The notes under the pieces: model-generated
The model's input: only the letters and a program-made list of their open reading frames with translations
Told to the model about the DNA's origin: nothing
Databases searched by the model: none
In this document: piece by piece, positions 7,760-14,809 of the stretch
How the letters are laid out: every line of letters begins with the position of its first letter
How positions within the stretch are numbered: position 1 is the first letter of the stretch
Assembly: GCA_035552275.1 (NCBI GenBank)
Contig: DASZLR010000075.1
Location: 1 to 26,593 of the forward strand
Direction: 5' to 3'
Length of the DNA: 26,593 nt
Source: DASVLX01 sp035552275
GTDB taxonomy: Bacteria; Actinomycetota; Actinomycetes; Mycobacteriales; Pseudonocardiaceae
Position numbers and translations under genes: made by a program

Positions 7760-8683
7760 TTACCCGCGCAAAATCTCCAGCGCGCCCGCCAGGTCATTCG
7801 GGTACTCACTGGTGAACTCGACCCGGTGTCCATCCGCCGGATGGTCGAATCCGAGCGTCCGGGCGTGCAGCCACTGCCGGCTCAGGCCCAGCCGGGCGGA
7901 CAGCGCCGGATCGGCGCCGTAGGTGAGGTCGCCGACGCAGGGATGCCGCAGCGCGGAGAAGTGCACCCGGATCTGGTGGGTGCGGCCGGTCTCCAGCTTC
8001 ACGTCGACCAGCGACGCGGCCGGGAACGCCTCGACCACCTCGTAGTGCGTGACGCTCGGCCGACCGCCGGCGATCACCGCGAACTTGTAGTCGTGCTTGG
8101 GATGCCGGTCGATCGGCGCGTCGATGGTGCCCCGGCTGGGATCGGGATGTCCCTGCACCACGGCGTGGTACCGCTTCTCCACGGTGCGCTCCTTGAACGC
8201 CCGCTTGAGCAGCGAGTACGCCCGCTCGCTCTTGGCCACCACCATCACCCCGGTGGTGCCGACATCCAGCCGGTGCACCACGCCCTGTCGCTCGGCCGCG
8301 CCGGAGGTGGCGACACCGATGCCGACAGCGGCGAGCCCGCCCACCACGGTAGGTCCGGTCCATCCCGGGCTGGGGTGCACCGCGACACCGACCGGCTTGT
8401 CGACCACCACAATGTCGTCGTCCTCGTGCAGCACGACCAGACCGTCCACCGGCATGACCATCACCGCGAGCGGCGCTTCGGGTTCGGGCAGCGAGACTTC
8501 CAGCAGCGAACCGGCGACCAGCCGATCGGACTTGCCGGCGGCGCGGCCGTCCAGCCGCACGTCGCCGGACGCCGCGAGTTCGGCGATCACCGTGCGGGAC
8601 AGGCCGAGCAGCCGGGCCAGGCCGGCGTCGACACGCATGCCGTCCAGGCCGTCCGGGACGGGCAAAGCCCGCGCGCCGGTCAT
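7760..8683 (-). CDS. RluD/RluA family 23S rRNA pseudouridine synthase
   Basis: A 307-residue pseudouridine synthase. An N-terminal S4 RNA-binding domain (about 15-75, with RVDAGLARLLGLSR and SGDVRLDG) is followed by the RluA catalytic domain. The signature VVHRLDVGTTGVMVVAKSERAY (137 onward) contains the catalytic Asp140 in HRLD. The YHAVVQGHP and TGRTHQIRVH segments complete the family pattern, and the C-terminus carries LHARTLGFDHP. It isomerises uridines in large-subunit rRNA, by analogy with RluD. The ATG overlaps the lspA stop by four bases (ATGA). The lspA-rluD pairing is common in Actinobacteria and supports the call. Which uridines it modifies cannot be read from sequence. Confidence 0.92.
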   Translation of the reverse strand: MTGARALPVPDGLDGMRVDAGLARLLGLSRTVIAELAASGDVRLDGRAAGKSDRLVAGSLLEVSLPEPEAPLAVMVMPVDGLVVLHEDDDIVVVDKPVGVAVHPSPGWTGPTVVGGLAAVGIGVATSGAAERQGVVHRLDVGTTGVMVVAKSERAYSLLKRAFKERTVEKRYHAVVQGHPDPSRGTIDAPIDRHPKHDYKFAVIAGGRPSVTHYEVVEAFPAASLVDVKLETGRTHQIRVHFSALRHPCVGDLTYGADPALSARLGLSRQWLHARTLGFDHPADGHRVEFTSEYPNDLAGALEILRG

Positions 8684-9297
8684 CGCCTCGGCTCCGAGGA
8701 CGAGGACGTCCGGGCGGTCTGGGCGAGTTTGTGGCGGCGCGCCACGCCCCCGTCGTAGTCGTGGCCGAACAGCGCCATCAGCACGATCAGCACCCCGCCG
8801 ACGCAGATCGCCGAGTCGGCGAGGTTGAACACCGGGTAGTAGCGGCCGTTGGCGCCGAACACGGACAGGAAGTCCACCACGTGGCCGCGCAGCGGGCCGG
8901 GCGCGCGGAAGATCCGGTCGACCAGGTTGCCCAGCGCGCCGGCCAGCACCAGGCCCAGGCCCACCGCCCAGCCGACCGAGCGGAGCCGGGGCGCCACCCA
9001 GATGATCGCGACCACCACCGCGACCGCGATCAGCGACAGCACCCAGGTCATGCCGGTGGCCATCGAGAACGCGGCGCCGGAGTTGCGGATCACGTCGAGA
9101 TAGAGCACGCCGCCGAGCAGCCGGACCGTGTCGTGGTGTGGTTCGAGATCGGCCACCACCAGGGTCTTGGTCAGCATGTCCAGCGCCAGCGCGAACACCG
9201 CGACGGCCACCAGCACCCAGGCTCGCCGCGCCGGGTTGACGGCGGCTGGTTCAGTGTTGGGGTCGGTGTTGGGGTCGGTGCTCGGCTCGGGGCTCAC
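8680..9297 (-). CDS. lspA: Lipoprotein signal peptidase (signal peptidase II)
   Basis: A 205-residue membrane aspartic peptidase that cleaves prolipoprotein signal peptides after lipid attachment. It shows four membrane segments (about 26-44, 84-102, 110-125, 163-178). The motifs are NSGAAFS (72-78), GNLVDR with catalytic Asp127, and FNLADSAI with catalytic Asp161. The first 20 residues are a hydrophilic extension containing DPNT units, encoded by a 12-base tandem repeat. The GTG start at 9297 has no strong Shine-Dalgarno sequence, but a GACAAT -10-like box ends 6 bases before it, so the mRNA may be leaderless. It heads the run lspA - RluD-type - RibD_C - deaminase, each joined by an overlap or a gap of a few bases. 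Confidence 0.95.
   Translation of the reverse strand: MSPEPSTDPNTDPNTEPAAVNPARRAWVLVAVAVFALALDMLTKTLVVADLEPHHDTVRLLGGVLYLDVIRNSGAAFSMATGMTWVLSLIAVAVVVAIIWVAPRLRSVGWAVGLGLVLAGALGNLVDRIFRAPGPLRGHVVDFLSVFGANGRYYPVFNLADSAICVGGVLIVLMALFGHDYDGGVARRHKLAQTARTSSSSEPRR
9256..9279 (-). repeat. 12-bp tandem repeat in the 5' end of lspA
   Basis: Two perfect copies of GTTGGGGTCGGT (plus strand, 9256-9267 and 9268-9279) are flanked by degenerate copies. They encode the TDPN units of the LspA N-terminal tail. The 12-base length keeps the frame, so copy number could vary without harm. Confidence 0.75.
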
Positions 9298-9303
9298 CTG
9301 GCC

Positions 9304-9309
9304 ATTGTC
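9304..9309 (-). promoter_or_regulatory. Candidate -10 box for a leaderless lspA transcript
   Basis: On the minus strand GACAAT is followed by six bases and then the GTG start at 9297, the spacing expected when transcription begins at the start codon. A CGACAC hexamer 18 bases upstream could serve as a weak -35. The 82-base gap to the thioredoxin stop leaves room for an independent promoter. Confidence 0.4.
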
Positions 9310-9379
9310 CCCGAACGGCGACCGGGCGTGTCGGAGGCACCTGATGGGTCCCGATCCGACGCCCGGCCGCGGTGGTCGG

Positions 9380-9739
9380 CTACTGGCGCAGCGCGTCGTC
9401 CAATTCGGACTCCAACCGGCCCTTGGGCCGGGCGCCGACGAAGGCCCGCACCGGCTTGCCGTCGCGGAACAGCATCAGCGTCGGCAGCGACATCACCTGG
9501 TAGTCCCGCGCCGTCAAAGGATTCTCGTCGCTGTTGATCGAGCGGATGGTCAACGAGTCGGCGCGTTCGGCGGCGATCTGCCGCAACACCGGCGCGATCA
9601 TGTGGCAGGGCGCGCACCACTGCGCCCAGAAGTCCACCAGCACCGGCTTGTCGTGGCGCAGAACATCACGAGCGAAAGTCTCGTCGGTGACCGCCACTAT
9701 CTCGCCGGCGGTGCTGGCCGGTGACGTGCGAACTGACAT
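9380..9739 (-). CDS. Thioredoxin
   Basis: A 119-residue single-domain thioredoxin, a cytoplasmic dithiol reductant. The active site WCAPC is at 41-45 in VDFWAQWCAPCHMIAP, and the cis-proline loop is MSLPTLMLF. A 12-residue N-terminal extension precedes the fold; otherwise the length is usual. The middle cysteine-flanking residues (Ala-Pro instead of the common Gly-Pro) are seen in several bacterial paralogues. The ATG follows the MerR gene stop by 9 bases, with GGAG in between (TAAGGAG), so the two genes form an operon. The pairing suggests an inducible thioredoxin under a thiol- or metal-responsive MerR regulator rather than the housekeeping trxA, which is an inference from context. Confidence 0.93.
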   Translation of the reverse strand: MSVRTSPASTAGEIVAVTDETFARDVLRHDKPVLVDFWAQWCAPCHMIAPVLRQIAAERADSLTIRSINSDENPLTARDYQVMSLPTLMLFRDGKPVRAFVGARPKGRLESELDDALRQ

Positions 9740-9748
9740 CGGAACTCC

Positions 9749-10153
9749 TTACCCCTCAATGGTTTCACTGGTTCGCTCCGGCACGCCGCAGGGTCCGGGC
9801 TGCCGAACCAGAGCCCCGGCAAGCTTGGCCAGGATGCTGGCCCGGACGGCGGTGAGCCGGTCGAGACAGGCGTCCACCTCCGCGAGCTTGCGCTGGTAGA
9901 CCTCGATCGAATCGGCGCACGAATCGCCGGTCTCGTGGCCGGCGCGCAGGCACTCCACGAACGGCCGAGTGTCATCGAGGCTCAGTCCGACGCCTTGCAG
10001 GGTCTGGATCTCGGTGACCAGCCGAACGTCGGATTCGCCGTACTCCCGGTAGCCGTTGGCCAGGCGATGCGCGGACAGCAGCCCCTGGGTCTCGTAGAAC
10101 CGGAGCGTCCGGGTCGTCGTGCCGACCCGCTGGGCGAGCTCACCGATGCGCAT
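9749..10153 (-). CDS. MerR family transcriptional regulator, thioredoxin-linked
   Basis: A 134-residue MerR-type activator. The N-terminal winged helix reads MRIGELAQRVGTTTRTLRFYE, followed by GLLSAHRLANGYREY and a dimerising helix from about 75 to 108. Four cysteines (68, 79, 96, 122) lie in and after the effector region, which could allow metal or thiol sensing. An upstream ATG-less extension to 10186 is in frame, but the start at 10153 matches the family N-terminus exactly. It is followed directly by the thioredoxin gene. An 18-bp palindrome lies 7 bases upstream of the start and overlaps the expected promoter spacer, typical of MerR autoregulation. The inducing signal is unknown. Confidence 0.9.
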   Translation of the reverse strand: MRIGELAQRVGTTTRTLRFYETQGLLSAHRLANGYREYGESDVRLVTEIQTLQGVGLSLDDTRPFVECLRAGHETGDSCADSIEVYQRKLAEVDACLDRLTAVRASILAKLAGALVRQPGPCGVPERTSETIEG

Positions 10154-10160
10154 GCACTCG

Positions 10161-10186
10161 ACGGTAAACGTTGACCGTGACGTCAA
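10161..10186 (-). promoter_or_regulatory. MerR-type operator and promoter of the merR-thioredoxin operon
   Basis: The plus strand 10161-10178 reads ACGGTAAACGTTGACCGT, a palindrome with a single mismatched pair. On the minus strand the hexamer TTGACG (10181-10186) is a good -35, and the palindrome lies just downstream of it, where MerR regulators bind between -35 and -10. A TCGAGT hexamer 19 bases after the -35 could be the -10, giving the long spacer typical of MerR promoters. That would place transcription start at or near the ATG. The palindrome is seen; binding is inferred. Confidence 0.55.
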
Positions 10187-10220
10187 GGCAAGAAAGATCT
10201 GCCGGGGTTAGCCTTCGGAT

Positions 10221-10460
10221 ATGGCGTCACAGTCGAAGCCCCAGAAACGCTGGCGTGACCAGCCTCGATGGGTGCGGATCATGGTGCCGGTGCTGGCCCC
10301 GGTGCAGCTCGTGCTCACCGGCTCCGCCGCCCTCGATCTGCTACGCCGGCCGTCGAACCAGATCCGGGGGCCGAAGATCCTCTGGTGGCCGGGCATCTTC
10401 ATCCAGCCGTTCGGCTCCATCGCCTACCTGCGCTGGGGCAGGCGCCGCGAAGTCCGCTGA
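10221..10460 (+). CDS. Small membrane protein with PLDc_N-like segment
   Basis: A 79-residue protein with two hydrophobic segments: about 20-38 (MVPVLAPVQLVLTGSAALDL) and about 53-70 (ILWWPGIFIQPFGSIAYL). The second half, ending FGSIAYLRWGRRR, resembles the PLDc_N domain found at the N-terminus of cardiolipin synthases and as free small proteins in Actinobacteria. The start ATG follows a purine-poor stretch without a strong Shine-Dalgarno sequence (GGATATGG). The basic N-terminus (KPQKRWRDQPRW) suggests the cytoplasmic side. It is divergent from merR and converges on the class V aminotransferase gene. Coding use of G/C third positions fits the neighbours. No function can be assigned. Confidence 0.72.
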   Translation: MASQSKPQKRWRDQPRWVRIMVPVLAPVQLVLTGSAALDLLRRPSNQIRGPKILWWPGIFIQPFGSIAYLRWGRRREVR

Positions 10461-10462
10461 CC

Positions 10463-10487
10463 GCCCGCTCAATGGACGAACGCGGGC
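10463..10487. terminator. Candidate bidirectional stem-loop between convergent genes
   Basis: GCCCGC (10463-10468) and GCGGGC (10482-10487) can pair around a 13-base loop that contains the stop codon of the minus-strand aminotransferase gene. It lies a few bases after the stop of the plus-strand small membrane protein. There is no U-tract, so this is a weak candidate. Confidence 0.35.
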
Positions 10488-11833
10488 AGCGGGCGCGGGT
10501 CGGGGCTGGGCGCCCACCGGCCGTCGACCTCGACGTAGTTCCATGACGGCCCCCGGCCGACCAGCTCACGCAGCGCGCCGACGAGCCGATCGACGTGCTC
10601 GGCGGTGGTGCCCAGGCCGATGCTCACCCGCACCGCCTTGATCCCCGTGCCGCCGGCCTCGCGGATCAGCCGTTCGGTGAGGATGTGCGCGCAGAACGCG
10701 CCGTCCCGGACGCCAATGCCGTGCTCGGCGGACAGCGCGGCAGCCAGCAAACCGGCGCCCTGACCGGGAATGGTGAAGCTGACGACGCCGACCCGGTCGT
10801 GGCCGGGGCCGAAAATGCTCAGCTCGCGCAGGCCGGGCACGGTGGCCAGGCCGGCGCGAAGCCGGGCCAGCAGGGTCCGTTCGTGCTCGATGACGGACGC
10901 CCAGTTGTCGCCGAGCACCTGGCAGGCGGTGGCCAGCGCGTGCGCGCCGACCACGTTCGGCGAGCCGGCCTCGTGCCGGTCCGGCGTGTCCGACCAGGAG
11001 ACGGTCAGCTCGCCGCCGTGCCGGGCGACTCGGCTGGTCGCGCCGCCGCCGGCGAGGTAGGGCTGGGCAGCGCGCAGCCAGTCGGCCCGGCCGACCAGCG
11101 CGCCGGCACCGAACGGCGCGTAGATCTTGTGCCCGGAGAAGGCCAGATAGTCGACATCGGTGGCCCGTAGGTCGATCGGCCGGTGCGGGGCGAGTTGTGC
11201 GCCGTCCACCGCGATCCGCGCGCCATGCCGGTGCGCGACCTGGGCCAGTTCGGCGATCGGCCACAGCTCGCCGGTCACGTTCGACGCGCCGGTCACCACG
11301 ACGAGCCGCGGTCCGACCGGACACCGGGCGAGTTCGGCGTCCACGGCCAGGATCGCCTCGGCCGCCGAGCCGGAGGCGGGCAGCCGGCGCACGTTCGGGC
11401 CGCGCCAGGGCAGCAGCGCGGCGTGGTGCTCGGCGTCGAACAACACCACTGAGGTGCCCTTGGGCACGGCGCGGGCCAGCAGGTTCAGCGCGTCGGTGGT
11501 GTTGCGGGTGAACAACACGCTGTCGCTGGCGCGCGCGCCGGTGAACCGGCGAACGGCGTCCCGAGCCTGCTCATACACCTTGGTGCTGACCTGCGAAGCC
11601 AGCCCGGCGCCGCGGTGCACGCTCGCGTACCAGGGCAGCAGCGCGTCAACGGCGTCCCGGACGGCGGTCAGGCAGGGCGCGCTGGCGGCATGATCGAGAT
11701 TCGCGTAGTCGACCGTTTCCCCAGCGCGGCCGGTGACCACCGGAACGGACAGCCGCGCGCCGACAACGGCCAGAATGGCAGGGATCGACGGATCACAGTG
11801 GGCGACAACGGGTTCGGACAGGGCGAGCGTCAT
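10469..11833 (-). CDS. Class V aminotransferase, cysteine desulfurase-like, SAM-IV controlled
   Basis: A 454-residue fold-type I PLP enzyme of the SufS/NifS-like group. Visible elements are VDYANLDHAASAP (42-54), TRNTTDALNLLA, the H135-H136 pair in AEHHAALLPWR, VDGAQ with Asp210, and SGHKIYAPFGAGALVG with PLP lysine Lys236. Cys381 in RDGAFCAH sits about where SufS-type enzymes carry their persulfide cysteine. About 40 residues precede the core. The ATG at 11833 is supported by AGAAGG 6 bases upstream. A SAM-IV riboswitch lies directly ahead, which ties the enzyme to sulfur or methionine metabolism, for instance cysteine or selenocysteine handling or a C-S lyase. No suf genes are adjacent, so it is unlikely to be the main Fe-S desulfurase. 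Family firm, reaction uncertain. Confidence 0.9.
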   Translation of the reverse strand: MTLALSEPVVAHCDPSIPAILAVVGARLSVPVVTGRAGETVDYANLDHAASAPCLTAVRDAVDALLPWYASVHRGAGLASQVSTKVYEQARDAVRRFTGARASDSVLFTRNTTDALNLLARAVPKGTSVVLFDAEHHAALLPWRGPNVRRLPASGSAAEAILAVDAELARCPVGPRLVVVTGASNVTGELWPIAELAQVAHRHGARIAVDGAQLAPHRPIDLRATDVDYLAFSGHKIYAPFGAGALVGRADWLRAAQPYLAGGGATSRVARHGGELTVSWSDTPDRHEAGSPNVVGAHALATACQVLGDNWASVIEHERTLLARLRAGLATVPGLRELSIFGPGHDRVGVVSFTIPGQGAGLLAAALSAEHGIGVRDGAFCAHILTERLIREAGGTGIKAVRVSIGLGTTAEHVDRLVGALRELVGRGPSWNYVEVDGRWAPSPDPRPLPAFVH

Positions 11834-11838
11834 GACGG

Positions 11839-11859
11839 CCTTCTCGGGTCAGGGACCCG
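11839..11859 (-). promoter_or_regulatory. Expression-platform hairpin and RBS after the SAM-IV aptamer
   Basis: CGGGTC (11845-11850) and GACCCG (11854-11859) form a 6-bp stem with a 3-base loop. On the mRNA it abuts the Shine-Dalgarno sequence AGAAGG (11839-11844). This position suits ribosome-access control linked to the aptamer, but the alternative pairing has not been shown. Confidence 0.45.
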
Positions 11860-11874
11860 CAGAAAGACTTCGCC

Positions 11875-11990
11875 GGGCCCGCGCTTGCCCACCGCACCTC
11901 GCGACGGGCCAGGTCCTCACCCGGGGCACCCCACCGCGGTTGGAGGGTTGCCGGCCAGCGAGCCGGGGCTTGACGCTGGCGCTCATGACC
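11875..11990 (-). promoter_or_regulatory. SAM-IV riboswitch aptamer
   Basis: The minus strand from 11990 to 11875 carries the conserved SAM-IV core as I recall it from actinobacterial examples: GGTCATGAG at the 5' end, CAGCGTCAAGCCCCGGCT, GCTGGCCGGCAACCCTCC, CGCGGTGGGGTGCCCCGGG, then GACC closing P1, and the downstream GCAAGCGCGGGC. A 3' hairpin (CCCGTCGC with GCGGTGGG, two wobbles) sits where the family has its extra stem. P1 pairs as GGTC with GACC, with an A-G mismatch next to it. The element binds S-adenosylmethionine and should lower expression of the aminotransferase gene when SAM is plentiful. The call rests on remembered motif similarity; a covariance-model search would settle it. Confidence 0.88.
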
Positions 11991-12000
11991 TTGGTTCGCA

Positions 12001-12030
12001 ACGTTACCGCATCGGGTGACGGCCGGGTCA
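12001..12030 (-). promoter_or_regulatory. Candidate promoter of the SAM-IV transcript
   Basis: TAACGT (12001-12006, minus strand) is a good actinobacterial -10, with a TGACCC hexamer (12025-12030) 18 bases upstream as a weak -35 overlapping the antiporter stop codon. Transcription would begin near 11994, just before the aptamer's first stem. Confidence 0.45.
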
Positions 12031-13506
12031 GGAACCCCGCTCGCCGCGCCAGCGCGCGTATCGACCGGCTCGGTCGACCGCGCGGATCCGCCGCTCGGTG
12101 GCCTCCCGCGCCGCCTCGGTGGCCACGATCAACAGTTGGTCACCCTCCTGCAGCCGAGTCCGGTCATCCGGGGTGAACCCCTGATCGCGGCGGACCACCA
12201 GACTCACCGTGGCACCGCCCGGCAGCCGCAGTTCGGCGAGATAGACGCCGTGCAGCTTCGACCCGGACTGGATCCGCACCTGAAGCAGACCGGCGTCCAA
12301 CTCGTCCAGTGGCGCCGAGTCGACCTCCAGTTCCGCCGGCTCCGCCTGCCTGGTCAGCCCAAGCGCTCGCGCCAGCGCCGGCAGTGTGCCGCCCTGCACC
12401 AAGGTGAGCACGATGACCAGCACGAACACCGCGCCGACCAGGTGATCGGCGCCGGGCCGGCCCTGGGACAGCGGGATCAGCGCCAGCACGATCGGCACCG
12501 CGCCGCGCAGCCCGGACCAGGACAGGAACGCCTGCTGCCGCCACGGCAGTCGAAACGGCAGCGCGGCCAGCAGCACCGACAGTGGGCGGGCCAACAACAC
12601 CAGCACCGCGCCGGCCACCAGTCCAGGAATCAGGTCCGACAACACCCGACCGGGTGACGCGTACAGGCCCAACAGCACGAACAGCCCGATCTGCGCCAGC
12701 CAGCCCAGCCCCTCGGCGAAGGACAGGGTGTCCGCGCGGTGCGGCAGGCGCGCGTTGCCCAGCCACAGCGCGCACACGTAGGTGGCCAGCAGCCCGGAGG
12801 CATGCGCCAGCGTCCCGCCAGTGAACGCCAGCACGCACACCGCGACCGTGGCCAGCGGATACAGGCCGGTCGCCGGTAGCGCGGCGCGGCGCAGCAGCCA
12901 GCCGCTGCCCCAGCCCAGCGCGATGCCGATCACGGCCCCGACGATCAGCTCGTAGCCGGCCAGCAGCGGGGTTCGCCAGGTCAGCGCGTCGGAGGAGGCC
13001 AGCAGCACGACGGCGAGATAGACCGGGGCGTCGTTGAGGCCGGATTCCAGTTCCAGCGCGCCGGCGAGTCGTCTGCTCACCCGCACCCCGCGCAGCACGC
13101 TGAACACCGCGGCCGCGTCGGTGGACGACAGCACCGCGCCCCACAGCAACGCGGTCCGCCAGTCCAGGGCCAGCACCAAGTGCAGCAGCACGCCGGTGAC
13201 CGCGATGCTGACCACGACGGCGACGGTGGACAGCATGATGCCCAGGCCGAGCGCGGGCCGGACGGTGGACCATCGGGTGGTCAGGCCGCCCTCGGTGAGA
13301 ATCATCACCAGCGCGGCGATGCCCAGCGACTGGGTGAGCTGCGCGTTGTCGAACCGGATGCCCAGCCCGGACTCGCCGAGCGCGAGGCCGATGCCGAGGT
13401 AGACCAGCAGCGAGGGCAGGCCGAGCCGCACCGACACGCGCACCGCGCCGACCGCGACCAGCAGCACGGCGGCGGCGATCCCGAGCACGCTGGCCAGACC
13501 GACCAC
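12028..13506 (-). CDS. CPA1/NhaP-type cation/proton antiporter with C-terminal TrkA_C domain
   Basis: A 492-residue protein with about 12 membrane segments over residues 1-405 and a soluble C-terminal RCK_C/TrkA_C domain (about 410-480: GSKLHGVYLAELRLPGG, LQEGDQLLIVA). The membrane part has LLWGAVLSSTDAAAVFSVLRG and LELESGLNDAPVYLAV, where the paired Asp residues of CPA1 antiporters lie, and FLSWSGLRGAVPIVLAL. This layout resembles NhaP2/CvrA potassium/proton antiporters, in which the C-terminal domain senses a ligand. The GTG at 13506 is chosen for its AGGAGG 5 bases upstream; the longer open frame upstream is not coding. It diverges from the MFS gene, and the stop is close to the SAM-IV promoter. 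Confidence 0.92.
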   Translation of the reverse strand: MVGLASVLGIAAAVLLVAVGAVRVSVRLGLPSLLVYLGIGLALGESGLGIRFDNAQLTQSLGIAALVMILTEGGLTTRWSTVRPALGLGIMLSTVAVVVSIAVTGVLLHLVLALDWRTALLWGAVLSSTDAAAVFSVLRGVRVSRRLAGALELESGLNDAPVYLAVVLLASSDALTWRTPLLAGYELIVGAVIGIALGWGSGWLLRRAALPATGLYPLATVAVCVLAFTGGTLAHASGLLATYVCALWLGNARLPHRADTLSFAEGLGWLAQIGLFVLLGLYASPGRVLSDLIPGLVAGAVLVLLARPLSVLLAALPFRLPWRQQAFLSWSGLRGAVPIVLALIPLSQGRPGADHLVGAVFVLVIVLTLVQGGTLPALARALGLTRQAEPAELEVDSAPLDELDAGLLQVRIQSGSKLHGVYLAELRLPGGATVSLVVRRDQGFTPDDRTRLQEGDQLLIVATEAAREATERRIRAVDRAGRYARWRGERGS

Positions 13507-13538
13507 CCGCGCCTCCTGTCCTCGCTGTGAAATCCATT

Positions 13539-13581
13539 GTGAACGGTCGCCGGCCAGAGGTCGGCGTGGCGCTCCGTTCAC
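13539..13581. repeat. 8-bp inverted repeat in the antiporter/MFS divergent region
   Basis: GTGAACGG (13539-13546) and CCGTTCAC (13574-13581) are perfect inverted copies separated by 27 bases. They lie in the 79-base space between the divergent antiporter and MFS genes, the right arm ending 4 bases before the annotated MFS ATG. They may be operator half-sites for looping, or two sites for one regulator. No adjacent regulator gene is present. Confidence 0.5.
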
Positions 13582-13585
13582 CCAT

Positions 13586-14809
13586 ATGGTTGATGTGCGG
13601 CGAACAGTGGAGGAGGGATCGGATATCGGCGCTCGGGCGGGCACGACGGCGGCGGCGCGGCAAGCGTCGAGCCGGTCGGCCGCACGGTGGGCGCTGACCG
13701 CTGTCTTCGCCACCGACGGCATGGTTTTCGCGAGCTGGAGCAGCCGGTTGCCGCGGATCGAGGCCACCGTGCACGCCGACAACGGCGGCCTGGGCATCGC
13801 GCTGCTCGGCACCGCGTTGGGCGCGTTCGTGGCGATGCCGGTCACCGGCTGGCTGTGCCGGAACATCGCGCCGCGCCTGGTAGTGCTGGTGGCGCTCGGA
13901 CTGTTGTGCGGCGGTGTGCTGTTGCCCGGCCTGGCCAGTTCGCCGGGCGCGCTGCTGCTCACGCTGTTGGTGTTCGGCGCCGGCTACGGCAGCGTCGACG
14001 TGTCGATGAACGCGGCGGCGGTGGAGATCGGCGCCGAGGTCGGTCGGCCGATCCTGCCCAGCTTCCACGCGGCGTTCAGCATCGGCGCGCTGGTCGGCGC
14101 CACGGCCGGCGGGTTGGCGGGTGCGGCAGCGATTCCGGTCGAGGCGCATCTGGCCGTGGTCGCGGCGATCGCCGCCGGCTGCCTGGTCGCGGTGGCCCGA
14201 CCACTGGCCGGCCGATCCGGCCCGACCGGCCGGCGACCTGTCCGGCGAGAGTCCATCCGGCTGCGACTGGCGCTGCCCGCGTTGCTGGTGGCGGCGATGC
14301 TGACGTTCGGCTCCGCGTTCGGTGAGGGCGCGACCGCGACCTGGGCGGCGGTCCATCTCAGCCAGGACGCCCACACCTCGGCCGGTGTCGCGCCGCTCGG
14401 ATTCGCGATCTTCTCGCTGGCCGAGGCCGTCGGACGGATGACCGGGACCCAGCTGACCGAGCGATGGGGCGCCGGCCGCGTCGTCGGAGCCGGCGCCGTC
14501 CTCGCGGCCGGCGGGTTCGTGCTGACCCTGGTGCCCGTGCTGGCGGTTCTGTTGGTCGGCTACCTGGCCGCCGGACTCGGGCTGTCCTGTCTGTTCCCGC
14601 TCGGCATCGCCCGCGCGGGCCGGGCGGCTGGCAGCGTCGGCGTGTCGGTCGCCTCGCTGCTCGGCTACGCGGGATTCCTGGTCGGGCCGCCGTTGGTCGG
14701 CCTGCTGGCCAGCGCCACCAACCTGACCGTCGCGCTCGGCGTGCCGGTCGTGCTCGCGGTCGGCATCATCGTCGTCGCGGCCATCGGATCGGTATCGGAG
14801 GAACCATGA
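13586..14809 (+). CDS. MFS transporter (YbjJ-like)
   Basis: A 407-residue membrane protein with 12 predicted hydrophobic segments after a 30-residue hydrophilic start. It has the MFS pattern: FATDGMVFASWSSRLPRI in the first segment, GSVDVSMNAAAVEI in the fourth, SFHAAFSIGALVGA in the fifth, a basic central loop (RSGPTGRRPVRRES), and a second half starting LRLALPALLVA. The DVSMNAAAVEIE-type segment resembles YbjJ and sugar-type MFS proteins. The start is uncertain: ATG at 13586 has no Shine-Dalgarno sequence, and GTG codons at 13595 or 13607 are in frame; TATGGT (13585-13590) could serve a leaderless GTG. The stop overlaps the Gfo/Idh start (ATGA). The partner oxidoreductase hints at a sugar or polyol substrate, which is inference. 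Confidence 0.88.
   Translation: MVDVRRTVEEGSDIGARAGTTAAARQASSRSAARWALTAVFATDGMVFASWSSRLPRIEATVHADNGGLGIALLGTALGAFVAMPVTGWLCRNIAPRLVVLVALGLLCGGVLLPGLASSPGALLLTLLVFGAGYGSVDVSMNAAAVEIGAEVGRPILPSFHAAFSIGALVGATAGGLAGAAAIPVEAHLAVVAAIAAGCLVAVARPLAGRSGPTGRRPVRRESIRLRLALPALLVAAMLTFGSAFGEGATATWAAVHLSQDAHTSAGVAPLGFAIFSLAEAVGRMTGTQLTERWGAGRVVGAGAVLAAGGFVLTLVPVLAVLLVGYLAAGLGLSCLFPLGIARAGRAAGSVGVSVASLLGYAGFLVGPPLVGLLASATNLTVALGVPVVLAVGIIVVAAIGSVSEEP

Noticed and set aside
13507..13962. N-terminal extension of the antiporter
   Set aside because: It is hydrophilic, antisense to the MFS gene, and AGGAGG precedes the GTG at 13506.
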